The position numbers were made by a program, and so were the translations under genes. The notes under the pieces were generated by a model, which saw only the letters and a program-made list of their open reading frames with translations, searched no databases and was not told where the DNA came from. DNA of 61,794 nucleotides from Clostridiales bacterium (GTDB lineage Bacteria > Bacillota > Clostridia > Oscillospirales > Oscillospiraceae), in the NCBI GenBank assembly GCA_019423635.1, contig JAHZBA010000014.1:1-61794 (forward strand). The letters run 5' to 3'. Within the stretch, counting starts at the first letter, position 1; each line of letters starts with the position of its first letter. Shown in pieces: positions 49,333 through 58,020 of this stretch.

Positions 49333-50682
49333 ATGTTGAAGAGCGAGTATTTACAGCGCGTCTATGCCCAGGTGGTGACCCGGGACCCGGACCAGAAGGA
49401 GTATCATCAGGCGGTTCTGGAGGTGCTGGAGAGCCTGGACCTCATTGTGGACCAGCACCCGGAGTATGAGCAGCAGGGCATCATCGAGACCTTTGTGGAG
49501 CCGGAGCGCATGATCGCCTTCCGGGTCCCCTGGGACGACGACCAGGGCAAGGTCCATGTGAACCGGGGCTACCGCATCCAGTTCAGCTCTGCCATCGGCC
49601 CCTACAAGGGCGGCCTGCGGTTCCACCCCACCGTAAACCTCTCCATTTTGAAATTCCTGGGCTTCGAGCAGATCCTGAAAAACAGCCTGACCGGCCTGCC
49701 CATGGGCGGCGCCAAGGGCGGCAGCGACTTTGATCCCAAGGGCAAGAGCGACGCCGAGGTCATGCGCTTTTGCCAGAGCTTTATGACGGAGCTGAACCGT
49801 CACATCGGCCAGTTTGTGGACGTGCCCGCCGGCGACATCGGCGTGGGCGCCCGGGAGATCGGCTACCTCTTCGGCCAGTACCGCCGCATCCGCGGCAGCT
49901 ATGACGCCGGCGTGCTCACCGGCAAGGGCCTGAGCTTCGGCGGCTCCTTGGTGCGCACCGAGGCCACCGGCTACGGCCTTTGCTACCTCACCGAGGAGAT
50001 GCTCAAGTGCATGAAGAACGAGAGCTTTGCGGGCAAGACCGTGGTGATCTCCGGCAGCGGCAACGTGGCCATCTTTGCCACGGAGAAGGCCACGCAGCTT
50101 GGCGCCAAGGTGGTGGCCCTCAGCGACTCCAACGGCTATATCCACGATCCCAACGGCATCAACCTGGATGTGGTAAAGGACATCAAGCTGGGCCACCGGG
50201 GCCGCATCAGAGAGTACGCCGACCGGGTACCCGGCAGCACCTATACCGAGGGCTTCCGGGGGATCTGGAACATCCCCTGCGATGTGGCCCTGCCCTGCGC
50301 CACCCAGAATGAGATCGACGAGGCAATCGCCAGGACCATCGTGAAAAACGGCACGATTGCCGTGGGTGAGGGTGCCAACATGCCCTGCCGCCCCGAGGCC
50401 ATCCGGGTCTTCCAGGAGGCCGGCATCCTCTTCGCCCCCGCCAAGGCCGCCAATGCCGGCGGCGTGGCCACCAGCGGCCTGGAGATGAGCCAGAACAGCA
50501 TGCGCTACTCCTGGACCTTTGAAGAGGTGGACCAGCGCCTGAAGGATATCATGACCAACATCTTCCACAACGCCTACAACGCCTCTATGGAGTACGGCGT
50601 GCCCGGCGACCTGGTGGTGGGCGCCAACATCGCCGGCTTCAAAAAGGTGGCCGACGTCATGCTGGCCCAGGGCCTGATCTGA
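49333..50682 (+). CDS. gdhA: glutamate dehydrogenase (NADP-type hexameric)
   Basis: A 449-aa enzyme making glutamate from 2-oxoglutarate and ammonia. PYKGGLRFHPTVNLSILKFLG, the catalytic lysine region LPMGGAKGGSDFDPKGKS, DVPAGDIGVGAREIGY and the dinucleotide motif ISGSGNVAIFATEKA are all present. Length and the first lines match small hexameric GdhA. ATG at 49333 has GGAAGGGG upstream; an ATG six codons earlier overlaps it. Provides amino donor for serine and purine synthesis. Confidence 0.97.
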   Translation: MLKSEYLQRVYAQVVTRDPDQKEYHQAVLEVLESLDLIVDQHPEYEQQGIIETFVEPERMIAFRVPWDDDQGKVHVNRGYRIQFSSAIGPYKGGLRFHPTVNLSILKFLGFEQILKNSLTGLPMGGAKGGSDFDPKGKSDAEVMRFCQSFMTELNRHIGQFVDVPAGDIGVGAREIGYLFGQYRRIRGSYDAGVLTGKGLSFGGSLVRTEATGYGLCYLTEEMLKCMKNESFAGKTVVISGSGNVAIFATEKATQLGAKVVALSDSNGYIHDPNGINLDVVKDIKLGHRGRIREYADRVPGSTYTEGFRGIWNIPCDVALPCATQNEIDEAIARTIVKNGTIAVGEGANMPCRPEAIRVFQEAGILFAPAKAANAGGVATSGLEMSQNSMRYSWTFEEVDQRLKDIMTNIFHNAYNASMEYGVPGDLVVGANIAGFKKVADVMLAQGLI

Positions 50683-50706
50683 GCGCTCTGTTCACCGGGA
50701 CAAAAC

Positions 50707-50755
50707 AGCCGTCTTCGTCCGCCGGACGAAGACGGCTGCTTTCGCTTTGTTTTTG
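50707..50755 (+). terminator. rho-independent terminator of gdhA
   Basis: Perfect 14-bp stem AGCCGTCTTCGTCC / GGACGAAGACGGCT, 3-base loop, followed by T-rich GCTTTCGCTTTGTTTTTG. Confidence 0.92.
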
Positions 50756-50935
50756 ACAGAGAGATAAAATTTTTATTCGGAACTTTTTCAGCCGGTTGGC
50801 TTTCATTCCGAGACGCCGAAAAAACACCGGAATCGCCTGCGCCCCATGTCCCGCAGGCTGTTTGTCCATAGGTCAACCTTTTCCTCCAGCCGTCGTTTTT
50901 CTGGCTAACAAATAATTGATTGACAAAACATAAAC

Positions 50936-50964
50936 TTGACGAAATTCCCGCCTCATGCTATCAT
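50936..50964 (+). promoter_or_regulatory. sigma-A promoter of the APC permease gene
   Basis: TTGACG (50936-50941), 17 bases, TATCAT (50959-50964). A second TTGACA lies at 50920-50925. Confidence 0.7.
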
Positions 50965-50983
50965 GCGCTTAGGTCATTTTGTT

Positions 50984-51016
50984 AAAGAGCCCCTTCTTCT
51001 AATGGGGCTCTTTTCT
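50984..51016 (+). terminator. leader hairpin (possible attenuator) before the APC permease
   Basis: Perfect 10-bp stem AAAGAGCCCC / GGGGCTCTTT followed by TCTAAAG, located between promoter and ribosome site. It could end transcription early and act as an attenuator. No leader peptide or riboswitch was recognised. Confidence 0.55.
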
Positions 51017-51046
51017 AAAGTGACGATATGAGAAGGAGGGTTTTTC

Positions 51047-52531
51047 ATGTCAAATCAACCGCAACCGCAAAAGTCCGGCGCATTTAAGAAGGACCTGCGC
51101 AAGATGGACATCTGGGCACTGGCCCTGGGTGCCATCATTGGGTGGGGCTGCTTCGTCATGCCCGGCAACAACTTCCTGCCAAAAGCGGGACCCAGCGCCA
51201 TTGTCGGCCTGCTTTTGGGCGGCGTGGTGATGAGCATCATCTCTTTCAGCTACGGCTACTGCATCCGCAAGTTCCCCCTGTCCGGCGGTGAGTTCGTCTA
51301 CGCCGACGCGTCCTTTGGCAAGACTCATGCGTTCTTCTGCGGCTGGATGATCGTCCTTGGCTACTGGTCTCTGATTCCCCTGAACAGTACCGCCATCGGC
51401 ATGATCACCCGGTACATCTTCCCCGGCGTGTTCCAATTCGGCCACATGTACACCCTGGCCGGCTGGGACGTGTATCTGGGTGAGGTACTGCTGTCCACGG
51501 CGTTCATCATCGTGCTGGGCATCATGAATGTCCGGGGCGTGAAGTCCGCCGGCTGGTTCCAGACCACCGTGGCCGTGCTGCTGGCCGGCTCCGTGCTGTT
51601 CTGCCTGATCGGCGTACTGCTGTACAAGCCGGACTTCTCCAACCTGACTCCCTTCTTCGCCGAGATCTCCAACGGCGAGGTGGTCAGCAAGAGCAGCATC
51701 GCCTGCATCATTGCCGTGGCCTGCTATGCCCCCTACTGCTTCGTGGGCTTTGACTGCATTCCCCAGGCGGCCGAGGAGTACAGCTTCTCCCACAAGGCCG
51801 CTCTGGGTCTGATGGTGGGCGCCATCATGGCCGGCGCCTGCATCTACGCCGCCGTGGTGTTCGTCACCGCCGTGGTGGAGCCCTGGGGTCCCATGATGCT
51901 CTCCAACCCCGACTGGGCCACCGGCGAGATGCTGCAGGTCTCCATCGGCTACATCGGCGTGCTGTTCATCGGCCTTGCCATGCTGTGCGCGGTGCTCTCG
52001 GGCATGAACGCCTTCTATCTGGCAGCCAGCCGTCTGCTGTACTCCATGTCCTACGCCGACGCGCTGCCCAGCGCGTTTGGTGAGCTGCATCCCAAGTACG
52101 GCACCCCCGACAAGGCCACCTACTTCCTGCTGGCTATCTCTCTGGTGTGCCCCTGGTTTGGCCGTCAGGTTCTGGTCTGGATCGTGGATATGACCTGTGT
52201 AGGCGCGGCCGTCGGCTTCACCTACACCTGCGCCACCGCCACGGTCATGTCCAAGAAGGAGGGGCTGAAGGGTCAGATGGTCATCAGTGCCATTGGCACG
52301 GTGCTGGCCGCGTTCTTCATCATTTTGTCCTTCATCCCGGGTTCTCCCGGCTTCCTGAGCACGCCGTCCTTCATCATCCTGTTCATCTGGATTGCACTTG
52401 GCATCATCTTCTACTTCCGGATCAAGGATAACTTCCTGCACGGCAAGTGGGAGGGCGTCAGCGTGGAGCACATTTTGATGTCCAAGATGACTGACGACGG
52501 CACGATTGATTCCTACAACAAGAATCAGTAA
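51047..52531 (+). CDS. APC family amino acid permease
   Basis: A 494-aa permease with about 12 membrane helices. The first helix has the family GAIIGWGCFVMPGN; the FDCIPQAAEEYSF region (about 228-240) is the conserved APC helix. The substrate is probably an amino acid or amine; gdhA upstream and no decarboxylase nearby favour an amino acid such as glutamate, but this is weak. GAAGGAGGG precedes the ATG. The gene is single, with a leader hairpin that may control it. Confidence 0.88.
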   Translation: MSNQPQPQKSGAFKKDLRKMDIWALALGAIIGWGCFVMPGNNFLPKAGPSAIVGLLLGGVVMSIISFSYGYCIRKFPLSGGEFVYADASFGKTHAFFCGWMIVLGYWSLIPLNSTAIGMITRYIFPGVFQFGHMYTLAGWDVYLGEVLLSTAFIIVLGIMNVRGVKSAGWFQTTVAVLLAGSVLFCLIGVLLYKPDFSNLTPFFAEISNGEVVSKSSIACIIAVACYAPYCFVGFDCIPQAAEEYSFSHKAALGLMVGAIMAGACIYAAVVFVTAVVEPWGPMMLSNPDWATGEMLQVSIGYIGVLFIGLAMLCAVLSGMNAFYLAASRLLYSMSYADALPSAFGELHPKYGTPDKATYFLLAISLVCPWFGRQVLVWIVDMTCVGAAVGFTYTCATATVMSKKEGLKGQMVISAIGTVLAAFFIILSFIPGSPGFLSTPSFIILFIWIALGIIFYFRIKDNFLHGKWEGVSVEHILMSKMTDDGTIDSYNKNQ

Positions 52532-52532
52532 A

Positions 52533-52745
52533 AGTTTCGTCCACCTTTACAAAGGCGGCGGGGGTACAGGGGGCAGAGCCCCCTGCATCGCTCCCCGGAG
52601 TGAGGCTCTCAAAGAAACAGAGCGAGGCAGCGCTTTGCGCTGCCTCGCTTTCTGCTAACTGACTTTTGGGGCTGCGCCCCAAACCTGCCCAGGGGCGCTG
52701 CCCCTGGACCCCGGCAGGGGGAGCGTCTCCCCCTGCACCCCGACA
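52533..52745. repeat. dispersed GC-rich palindromic repeat, copy D
   Basis: Begins right after the permease stop with AAAGTTTCGTCCACC, then GGGGGCAGAGCCCCC, GCGAGGCAGCGC/GCGCTGCCTCGC (52621-52650), TTTGGGGCTGCGCCCCAAA, CCAGGGGCGCTGCCCCTGG and CAGGGGGAGCGTCTCCCCCTG. Same modules as copies A-C in a different order. No gene. Confidence 0.85.
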
Positions 52746-52746
52746 A

Positions 52747-53184
52747 TTAACTGCGGTCCGGGAACCGTCCGCACAGTTCGTCCAGCTCCTCAATCAGCGC
52801 CTTCAGCTCCGCCGGACTCATCACGCACTCCACCTCGGCCGTGTCGTCTCCATCCATGGTATTGGGCAGGAAGAAGGACACGGACACCCGGAAGTTCTCG
52901 CCTTCCGCCTGGGCCGCCAGCTCAAAGTACGGCTCCACGAAGTCGCTGGCATAGCTGTCCTTAATCCCGGCGTGAAGCACCTTCAAGCCCGCCGTCAGCT
53001 CCCGCAGCTCGTAGGTCAAAAGACAGCTGTTGGTATCCTTGCGGATGGTTCCCTCCTCGTCGGTCCAAGTACACCGCAGCACCAGCCAGTTCCGGTCGTC
53101 ACTGCCCGGCGCGCCGCCGTCCGGCGGGAATTCATAGTTCACCACATCCAGCTTCAAGCTGGCCGTCTGCGATTGAAACAGCAT
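52747..53184 (-). CDS. WapI-like immunity family protein
   Basis: A 145-aa acidic protein. The pattern (SLKLDVVNYEFP, NWLVLRCTWTDEEG, LLTYELRELTAGL, FVEPYFELAAQAEG) resembles the WapI family, named for the immunity protein against the WapA toxin but also found alone. GGGAGGGG lies just before the ATG. No WapA/Rhs toxin is nearby, so an orphan immunity role or another use is possible. It is followed by a repeat block and preceded by the aldo/keto reductase gene 11 bases away in the same direction, so the two are probably co-transcribed. Confidence 0.55.
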   Translation of the reverse strand: MLFQSQTASLKLDVVNYEFPPDGGAPGSDDRNWLVLRCTWTDEEGTIRKDTNSCLLTYELRELTAGLKVLHAGIKDSYASDFVEPYFELAAQAEGENFRVSVSFFLPNTMDGDDTAEVECVMSPAELKALIEELDELCGRFPDRS

Positions 53185-53195
53185 AGGCCCCTCCC

Positions 53196-54221
53196 TCAGT
53201 CTCTGTGGTGGACGGCATAGAACTTGTCATAGGCCGCCAGCTGCCGCTGGAGCAGCGTCGGGATGTCCAGGTTGTAGGGGCACTGCATCTTGCAGCCTCC
53301 GCAGTAGATGCACTCTTCAATCCGGTGCATCTTATCATACCACTCTTTGGTCATATAGGGCTCGTAGGGGGAGCGCTCCAGCAGCTGCGTCATCCGGGCC
53401 GCCTGGGGGATGTCGATTCCGACGGTGCACGGCATACAGTAGCCGCAGGAACGGCAGAACTTTCCGGCGAGGTCCCTGCGGTCCTTGGCAATGACCTCCT
53501 CCAGCTCCGGGGTCAGGGAGGGGTCCCGCTCCGCCAGCTCCAGCCACTGGTCCAGCTCCCGCTCATGCTGGATGCCCCAGATGGGCACCACATTGTCATA
53601 CTGGCGGATGAAGGCATAGCAGGCCTCGGCGTTGTTCAAAAGGCCGCCGGAGAGGCCCTTCATGGCAATGAAGCCCACATCCGCCGCCTTGCAGCGGTTC
53701 ACCAGATCCACGTCCGCCTCCGCCGCCAGGTAGCTGAAGGGGAACTGCACCGTCTCAAAGTCTCCGGAGTCAATGGCCTCCTGGGCCACCGGCAGACGGT
53801 GGTTGGTGATGCCGATATGGCGGATATAGCCCTTTTGCTTCATCTCCAGGGCTGCGGCAAAGGCGCCGTCCGGGTCGTTGATGTCCGGCAGCCTGGCGGG
53901 GTTGTGGAACTGGAACAGGTCGATGTAGTCCGTCCGGAGGCGGCGCAGGCTCTCTTCAATGTGGGACAGAACCGTCTTCTTGTCCGTGGCACCGCTCTTG
54001 GTGGAGATCACCACCTTCTGCCGCACGTCGTGCAGGGCCTCTCCCAGCTTCTCCTCGCTGTCGGTGTAGGCGTTGGCCGTGTCAAAGTAGTTGATGCCGC
54101 CGTCATAGGCCCGGCGGACCAGGCGCACTGCGTCAGCCTTGGAGATCCGCTGGATGGGCAGTGCCCCGAAGGCCGTGGCGGTGACCTGGAGCTCCGTGCG
54201 GCCCAGTCTGATGGTTTTCAT
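53196..54221 (-). CDS. aldo/keto reductase with C-terminal ferredoxin-like Fe-S domain
   Basis: A 341-aa two-part protein. The AKR barrel (about 1-260) has the Asp-Tyr in NYFDTANAYTDSEE, Lys in VVISTKSGA and His in DLFQFHN. The C-terminal part has CRSCGYCMPC and CIYCGGCKMQCP, enough for two [4Fe-4S] clusters. This AKR-ferredoxin type is common in anaerobes; the substrate is unknown. GGGAGGAGG precedes the ATG at 54221; the upstream extension has no ribosome site. Confidence 0.92.
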   Translation of the reverse strand: MKTIRLGRTELQVTATAFGALPIQRISKADAVRLVRRAYDGGINYFDTANAYTDSEEKLGEALHDVRQKVVISTKSGATDKKTVLSHIEESLRRLRTDYIDLFQFHNPARLPDINDPDGAFAAALEMKQKGYIRHIGITNHRLPVAQEAIDSGDFETVQFPFSYLAAEADVDLVNRCKAADVGFIAMKGLSGGLLNNAEACYAFIRQYDNVVPIWGIQHERELDQWLELAERDPSLTPELEEVIAKDRRDLAGKFCRSCGYCMPCTVGIDIPQAARMTQLLERSPYEPYMTKEWYDKMHRIEECIYCGGCKMQCPYNLDIPTLLQRQLAAYDKFYAVHHRD

Positions 54222-54350
54222 CGTCTTCCTCCTCCCTTCCGCCGGAGCGGAAGCACTTGGTTGATGAATGTATTGTATCACAGTTTTCCCTATTTGCAAA
54301 TCCTGTTTCATGTGGTATCATCAAGAAAACCGAAACCGGAGGCGCTTCTC

Positions 54351-55238
54351 ATGCGAAAGGTTCTCTCTCTGCTGCTGGTCCTGCTGCTGTGCACCGCCTG
54401 CGCTCAAACGCCCGCGGCCGAATCCCTCCGGGAACCGAAGGGCGGTACGGCGGAGGAACCGGAGTCCGTTCCGGAGACAACAGACCATGTGCTCCTCACT
54501 CTGGAGGCCCCCCTGGCAGACGGCCGGACGCTGACCCTGGAGGCCGTGGGCAGGGTGCTGGACGAGTACAGCTGCGGTGTCCGGGAGGTCCGGGTCTATG
54601 ACAGCGATGCCCTTTTGCAGACCGTCTCCGTTCGGGAGGTCATTGAGGAGGTCTGGAGCTTTGGCGACGGCGTACTGATCGAGGACTTCTACGATTACAC
54701 CAAGTGCTGGAAACCGGAGGGCTCCATGGAGGCCCTGGACCTGAACTTCGACGGAAACACGGACTTTGGCCTGTTCGGCTGGCCCGCCAACAACACGATT
54801 CCCTACTATTACTGGATCTGGGACACGGATGCGGAGCAATACCGTTACGCCTTCACGCTCCAGGGGGTGGAGGTCCACCCGGAAACCAAAGAGGTCTCCT
54901 CCGAATACAAGGACGGCGTGGACGGCATCTATTACCGGCGTGACTACTACCGGCCCGATGAAACAGGCGCGCTCTGTCTGGTCCGGCAGGAGCGGGAGGT
55001 CACAGGCATCCCCAATCTGGACTACGACCGCGGCTGCGCCCTGGAGACCTGGGTCCCCCGGGAGGGCGCCTTGATCCGTCCTGAAGAGCAGGATGAGGCA
55101 GATCTGGTTCTGATTCGCCGGGAGATTCCGGTCTATGAGGTCCACGATGACAACACCGCCTCCCATTTCACGGAGATCTGGGAGCTGACCGACGGCGAGC
55201 TGCAAATGACCAGCCGGGAGGAATTCTTCTATGAGTAA
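54351..55238 (+). CDS. lipoprotein, XAC2610/FG-GAP-like
   Basis: A 295-aa lipoprotein with lipobox LLCTAC at about 13-18. A central LDLNFDGNTDFGLFGW (about 127-142) is like the calcium-type FG-GAP loop of XAC2610-domain proteins, and acidic surface-type sequence follows. CCGGAGG lies before the ATG. It overlaps the next gene by 8 bases. The function is unknown; exported and anchored to the membrane. Confidence 0.75.
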   Translation: MRKVLSLLLVLLLCTACAQTPAAESLREPKGGTAEEPESVPETTDHVLLTLEAPLADGRTLTLEAVGRVLDEYSCGVREVRVYDSDALLQTVSVREVIEEVWSFGDGVLIEDFYDYTKCWKPEGSMEALDLNFDGNTDFGLFGWPANNTIPYYYWIWDTDAEQYRYAFTLQGVEVHPETKEVSSEYKDGVDGIYYRRDYYRPDETGALCLVRQEREVTGIPNLDYDRGCALETWVPREGALIRPEEQDEADLVLIRREIPVYEVHDDNTASHFTEIWELTDGELQMTSREEFFYE

Positions 55239-55608
55239 AGAACTGCACCTGAAATTGACCATCCGCCTCTACAGCGACGACCAGCGCCGCTGCTTCGGCC
55301 CCGGCATCGCCACACTCCTGGAGCGGGTGCAGGAGCACCACTCTCTGCGGGCGGCGGCGGCGTCCATGGGGATGGCCTACTCCAAGGCCTGGCGCATCCT
55401 CCGCACGGCGGAGGATGTCTTCGGCTGCCGGCTTCTGGACTCCACCATCGGCGGCGTTCACGGCGGCGGCGCGGTTCTGACTCCGGAGGCAAATCAGCTG
55501 CTGGGGACCTATCAGGCCTATGCGGCGGAGGTCGAGGCCTTTGCCCAGGAGCAATTCCGGCAGCAATTTGCCCTCTGTCAGCCCGGGGAGGGTGACAGCG
55601 CCGGGTAA
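55231..55608 (+). CDS. ModE-type winged-helix regulator (LysR-like N-terminal domain only)
   Basis: A 125-aa protein with the ModE/LysR winged helix: HHSLRAAAASMGMAYSKAWRIL (about 36-57) and GGGAVLTPEANQLLGTYQAY. The molybdate-binding domains of full ModE are absent. Such short forms usually act near molybdenum or tungsten genes; none is in the window. The ATG overlaps the lipoprotein gene by 8 bases, with GGGAGG inside that gene as ribosome site. Confidence 0.85.
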   Translation: MSKELHLKLTIRLYSDDQRRCFGPGIATLLERVQEHHSLRAAAASMGMAYSKAWRILRTAEDVFGCRLLDSTIGGVHGGGAVLTPEANQLLGTYQAYAAEVEAFAQEQFRQQFALCQPGEGDSAG

Positions 55609-55749
55609 AGCGGCCGTCTTTGCCGCGGACGGAGCGGCGGGTTCCTGCGGTTTTTGGGAGGCAGTTTCGAGGGATTTGACGGGATTTCCTAGAAAGGGCA
55701 GAACATTTTCCACGTTTGCGCTTTCCGGGAAAATTTTTTCAAAAAAGCC

Positions 55750-55778
55750 TTGCGTTTTTCTCTTGGGTGTGCTATGAT
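55750..55778 (+). promoter_or_regulatory. promoter of tRNA-Pro
   Basis: TTGCGT (55750-55755), 17 bases, TATGAT (55773-55778), 24 bases before the tRNA. Confidence 0.75.
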
Positions 55779-55802
55779 ATACGAGCTGAGTTCATCAGAG
55801 AT

Positions 55803-55878
<76 letters not shown>

Positions 55879-55879
55879 T

Positions 55880-55935
55880 GCGGAGTGTCCTTATAGGATT
55901 TGAGTATCCTTGCAGGACACTCCGCATTATTTTTG
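55880..55935 (+). terminator. terminator of tRNA-Pro
   Basis: Perfect 11-bp stem GCGGAGTGTCC / GGACACTCCGC (55880-55890, 55915-55925), then ATTATTTTTG. Confidence 0.85.
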
Positions 55936-55944
55936 CTCAAAATC

Positions 55945-57654
55945 CTATACGGCGATCCGCTCCGGGGAGTAGCTGACAGCTACTCCCTTTCTCGTCCCCA
56001 TCGTAATCTCCGCAGCCGGAATTTTCCGGCGGTCAGGGACGGAAAAAGCGCCGATACAGTTATAATAAATGGTGATGTGCTGGGTAGTAACGACGTCCTG
56101 CTTCTCTGCGTGGTATACGTCGATGTGGTCGATCAGCTCCGCCACCATGCGCTGGGTGATCTCCGTGGCGTTGGTATAGCGCCGGACCGTTGCAAGGAAC
56201 GTGTCAATGTCCATCCGCTTGCCCTCGCTCTTTTTCAACTCCAGCCGCAGGGCCTTGATCCTCTTGGCGTTCTCCCCCTGCTCCTGCTCATACCGCTGGG
56301 ACATTTTCGCAAACCGGGCATCGCTGATCTTCTGGCTCACGTTGTCCTCGTAAAGCCTTTCAAAAAGCCCGTCCAGCTCCTTGTCCCGCGCCAGCAGCCC
56401 ATCCAACTCCCGCTGTTTCCTGGCCCGCTCATTCTCTGTCACCTTTGTGGAACGGCCCATCATCGCCTTGATAAAGTCGTCCTCATACTCATTGGCGAAG
56501 CTGGCCAGCCGGTTCACCTCATACAGCACCACCCGCTCCAGAAATTCCAGCCGGATGTAATGGGTCTTGGAGCACTTGCGCAGGCCGGAATTGTGATTTT
56601 GGCAACTGAAAAACTTAATGTCGTGGTTGCCCTGGTTGAAGTGGAAATTGAGGTTGCCGCCGCACTCCGGGCATTTCAGATAGCCGGAAAACACGCTGGG
56701 CTCCTGGGTGACGGTGGGCCGCCTCCGGCGGGTCCCTTTTTTCATACTCTGCACCTTTTCCCAGGTGGGCCGGTCAATGATGGCCTCATGGACGTTGAGG
56801 AAGATCGCCCGGTTCTCCTCCGGGTTCTCGATCCGCTTTTTCATCTTGTAGGACTTGGAGTAGGATTTGAAGTTAATTACATCGCCGCAATACTCCTGCA
56901 AGGTGAGGATTTTTTTGATGGTGGTATGTCCCCATTTGGTGGGCTCCACGGTGCTCTTGGACCCGCCCCGGCTTGTCCCCTTGCTCCGCCAGTAGTAGGT
57001 GGGATTGAACACCCCATCTTTCTCCAGCGCGGCGGCAGTCTCGGCCAGCCCGTAGCCGTCCAGGGCCATTTGATAAATGCGGCGTACCACGGCGGCGGCC
57101 TCCGGGTCGATCATCCAAAAGCGGGGATCGTCCGGGTTCTTGATGTACCCATAGGGCGGCGGGGACAGCGGTACGCCGGAATTGCCTTTCATTTTGTTCA
57201 CGATCCGGCGCTTCTTGGAAATATCGCGGGCGTAGTATTCGTTCATGATGTTTTTGAACGGGGTAAACTCATTTTCGCCCTCGTCGCTGTCCACTCCATC
57301 GGAAACGGCCACCAGCCGCACATCATGGGCCGGGAAAAATTCTTCCGTCAGGCGGCCCACCTCAATGTAGTTCCGGCCCAGCCGGGAAAGGTCCTTGACG
57401 AACACCGCCGAAATATATCCGTTCTCTATGGCCTGGATCATTTTCTGGAAGCCGGGCCGGTTCATGGTGGTGCCCGTGATCCCATCGTCCACAAAAAACA
57501 AGGTGTCCGTATAGCCTTTTTCTTTTGCAGCCTTTTGGAGAATTTTTTTCTGATTCTGGATGCTGTTGGATTCGGTGTCCATGTTATCGTCACGGCTCAA
57601 ACGGCAGTACAGGGCGGCCGTTCCAAACTCGCTATTCTTGCTTGACAGCTTCAT
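55945..57654 (-). CDS. large serine recombinase (TndX/TnpX-type)
   Basis: A 569-aa site-specific recombinase. The catalytic Ser is in YCRLSRDD (about 18-25); FVKDLSRLGRNYIEVG follows in the resolvase domain (1-160). The recombinase domain (about 170-290), a zinc ribbon (CPECGGNLNFHF with C-x(n)-C later) and a coiled-coil region rich in Glu/Arg (about 400-480) are in the usual order. AAGGAGG precedes the ATG at 57654. It ends 67 bases past the tRNA-Pro, at the likely edge of an integrated element. It would drive excision and integration. Confidence 0.95.
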   Translation of the reverse strand: MKLSSKNSEFGTAALYCRLSRDDNMDTESNSIQNQKKILQKAAKEKGYTDTLFFVDDGITGTTMNRPGFQKMIQAIENGYISAVFVKDLSRLGRNYIEVGRLTEEFFPAHDVRLVAVSDGVDSDEGENEFTPFKNIMNEYYARDISKKRRIVNKMKGNSGVPLSPPPYGYIKNPDDPRFWMIDPEAAAVVRRIYQMALDGYGLAETAAALEKDGVFNPTYYWRSKGTSRGGSKSTVEPTKWGHTTIKKILTLQEYCGDVINFKSYSKSYKMKKRIENPEENRAIFLNVHEAIIDRPTWEKVQSMKKGTRRRRPTVTQEPSVFSGYLKCPECGGNLNFHFNQGNHDIKFFSCQNHNSGLRKCSKTHYIRLEFLERVVLYEVNRLASFANEYEDDFIKAMMGRSTKVTENERARKQRELDGLLARDKELDGLFERLYEDNVSQKISDARFAKMSQRYEQEQGENAKRIKALRLELKKSEGKRMDIDTFLATVRRYTNATEITQRMVAELIDHIDVYHAEKQDVVTTQHITIYYNCIGAFSVPDRRKIPAAEITMGTRKGVAVSYSPERIAV

Positions 57655-57747
57655 AATTTCCTCCTTTCCAGCCGCCAAACAAGAGGTTTTATCCTACTTA
57701 TATTATACCTCATTTGGCCGCCCATGTTAAGGATGTCACGGAAATCG

Positions 57748-57891
57748 TCAGGCCGGGTTCAGCTCGGCCAGCATCAGCTTCAAGAGAATATCTCCCATTG
57801 TCTCGCCCTCCTCCTTGTAGACAGGCGTGACAATAAACTTTATTTTATCTATCTGATAAGTGTACTCCTCTTTCTCGGCAGTATCGGCCAT
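57748..57891 (-). CDS. TnpW-like transposon protein
   Basis: A 47-aa protein beginning MADTAEKEEYTYQIDKIKFI and then VTPVYKEEGE-TMGDILLKLM, the pattern of TnpW proteins of Tn4451/Tn5397-like elements. GAGGAGGG lies just before the ATG at 57891. It lies 93 bases upstream of the recombinase gene in the same direction, so they are probably co-transcribed. Function unknown. Confidence 0.85.
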   Translation of the reverse strand: MADTAEKEEYTYQIDKIKFIVTPVYKEEGETMGDILLKLMLAELNPA

Positions 57892-57956
57892 AGCGCCCTC
57901 CTCTTCAGAATGATGTTGATTGCCTCTCGTTTCCGCTGTCTTGTGGGGAAACGCAG

Positions 57957-57985
57957 AAAGGCAGCACCCGAAAAGTGCTGCCTTT
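57957..57985. terminator. hairpin upstream of tnpW-like gene
   Basis: Perfect 11-bp stem AAAGGCAGCAC / GTGCTGCCTTT with 7-base loop and A/T-rich arm ends. Confidence 0.65.
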
Positions 57986-57998
57986 CAACCTTGCTCCA

Positions 57999-58020
57999 CA
58001 TCTGGACACGGTGTCCAGAA
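57999..58020. repeat. palindromic site CATCTGGACAC-GTGTCCAGAA, copy 1
   Basis: Contains the palindrome CTGGACAC/GTGTCCAG. A second copy differing by one base is at 59121-59142. The two bracket the 58021-59120 segment. Confidence 0.8.
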
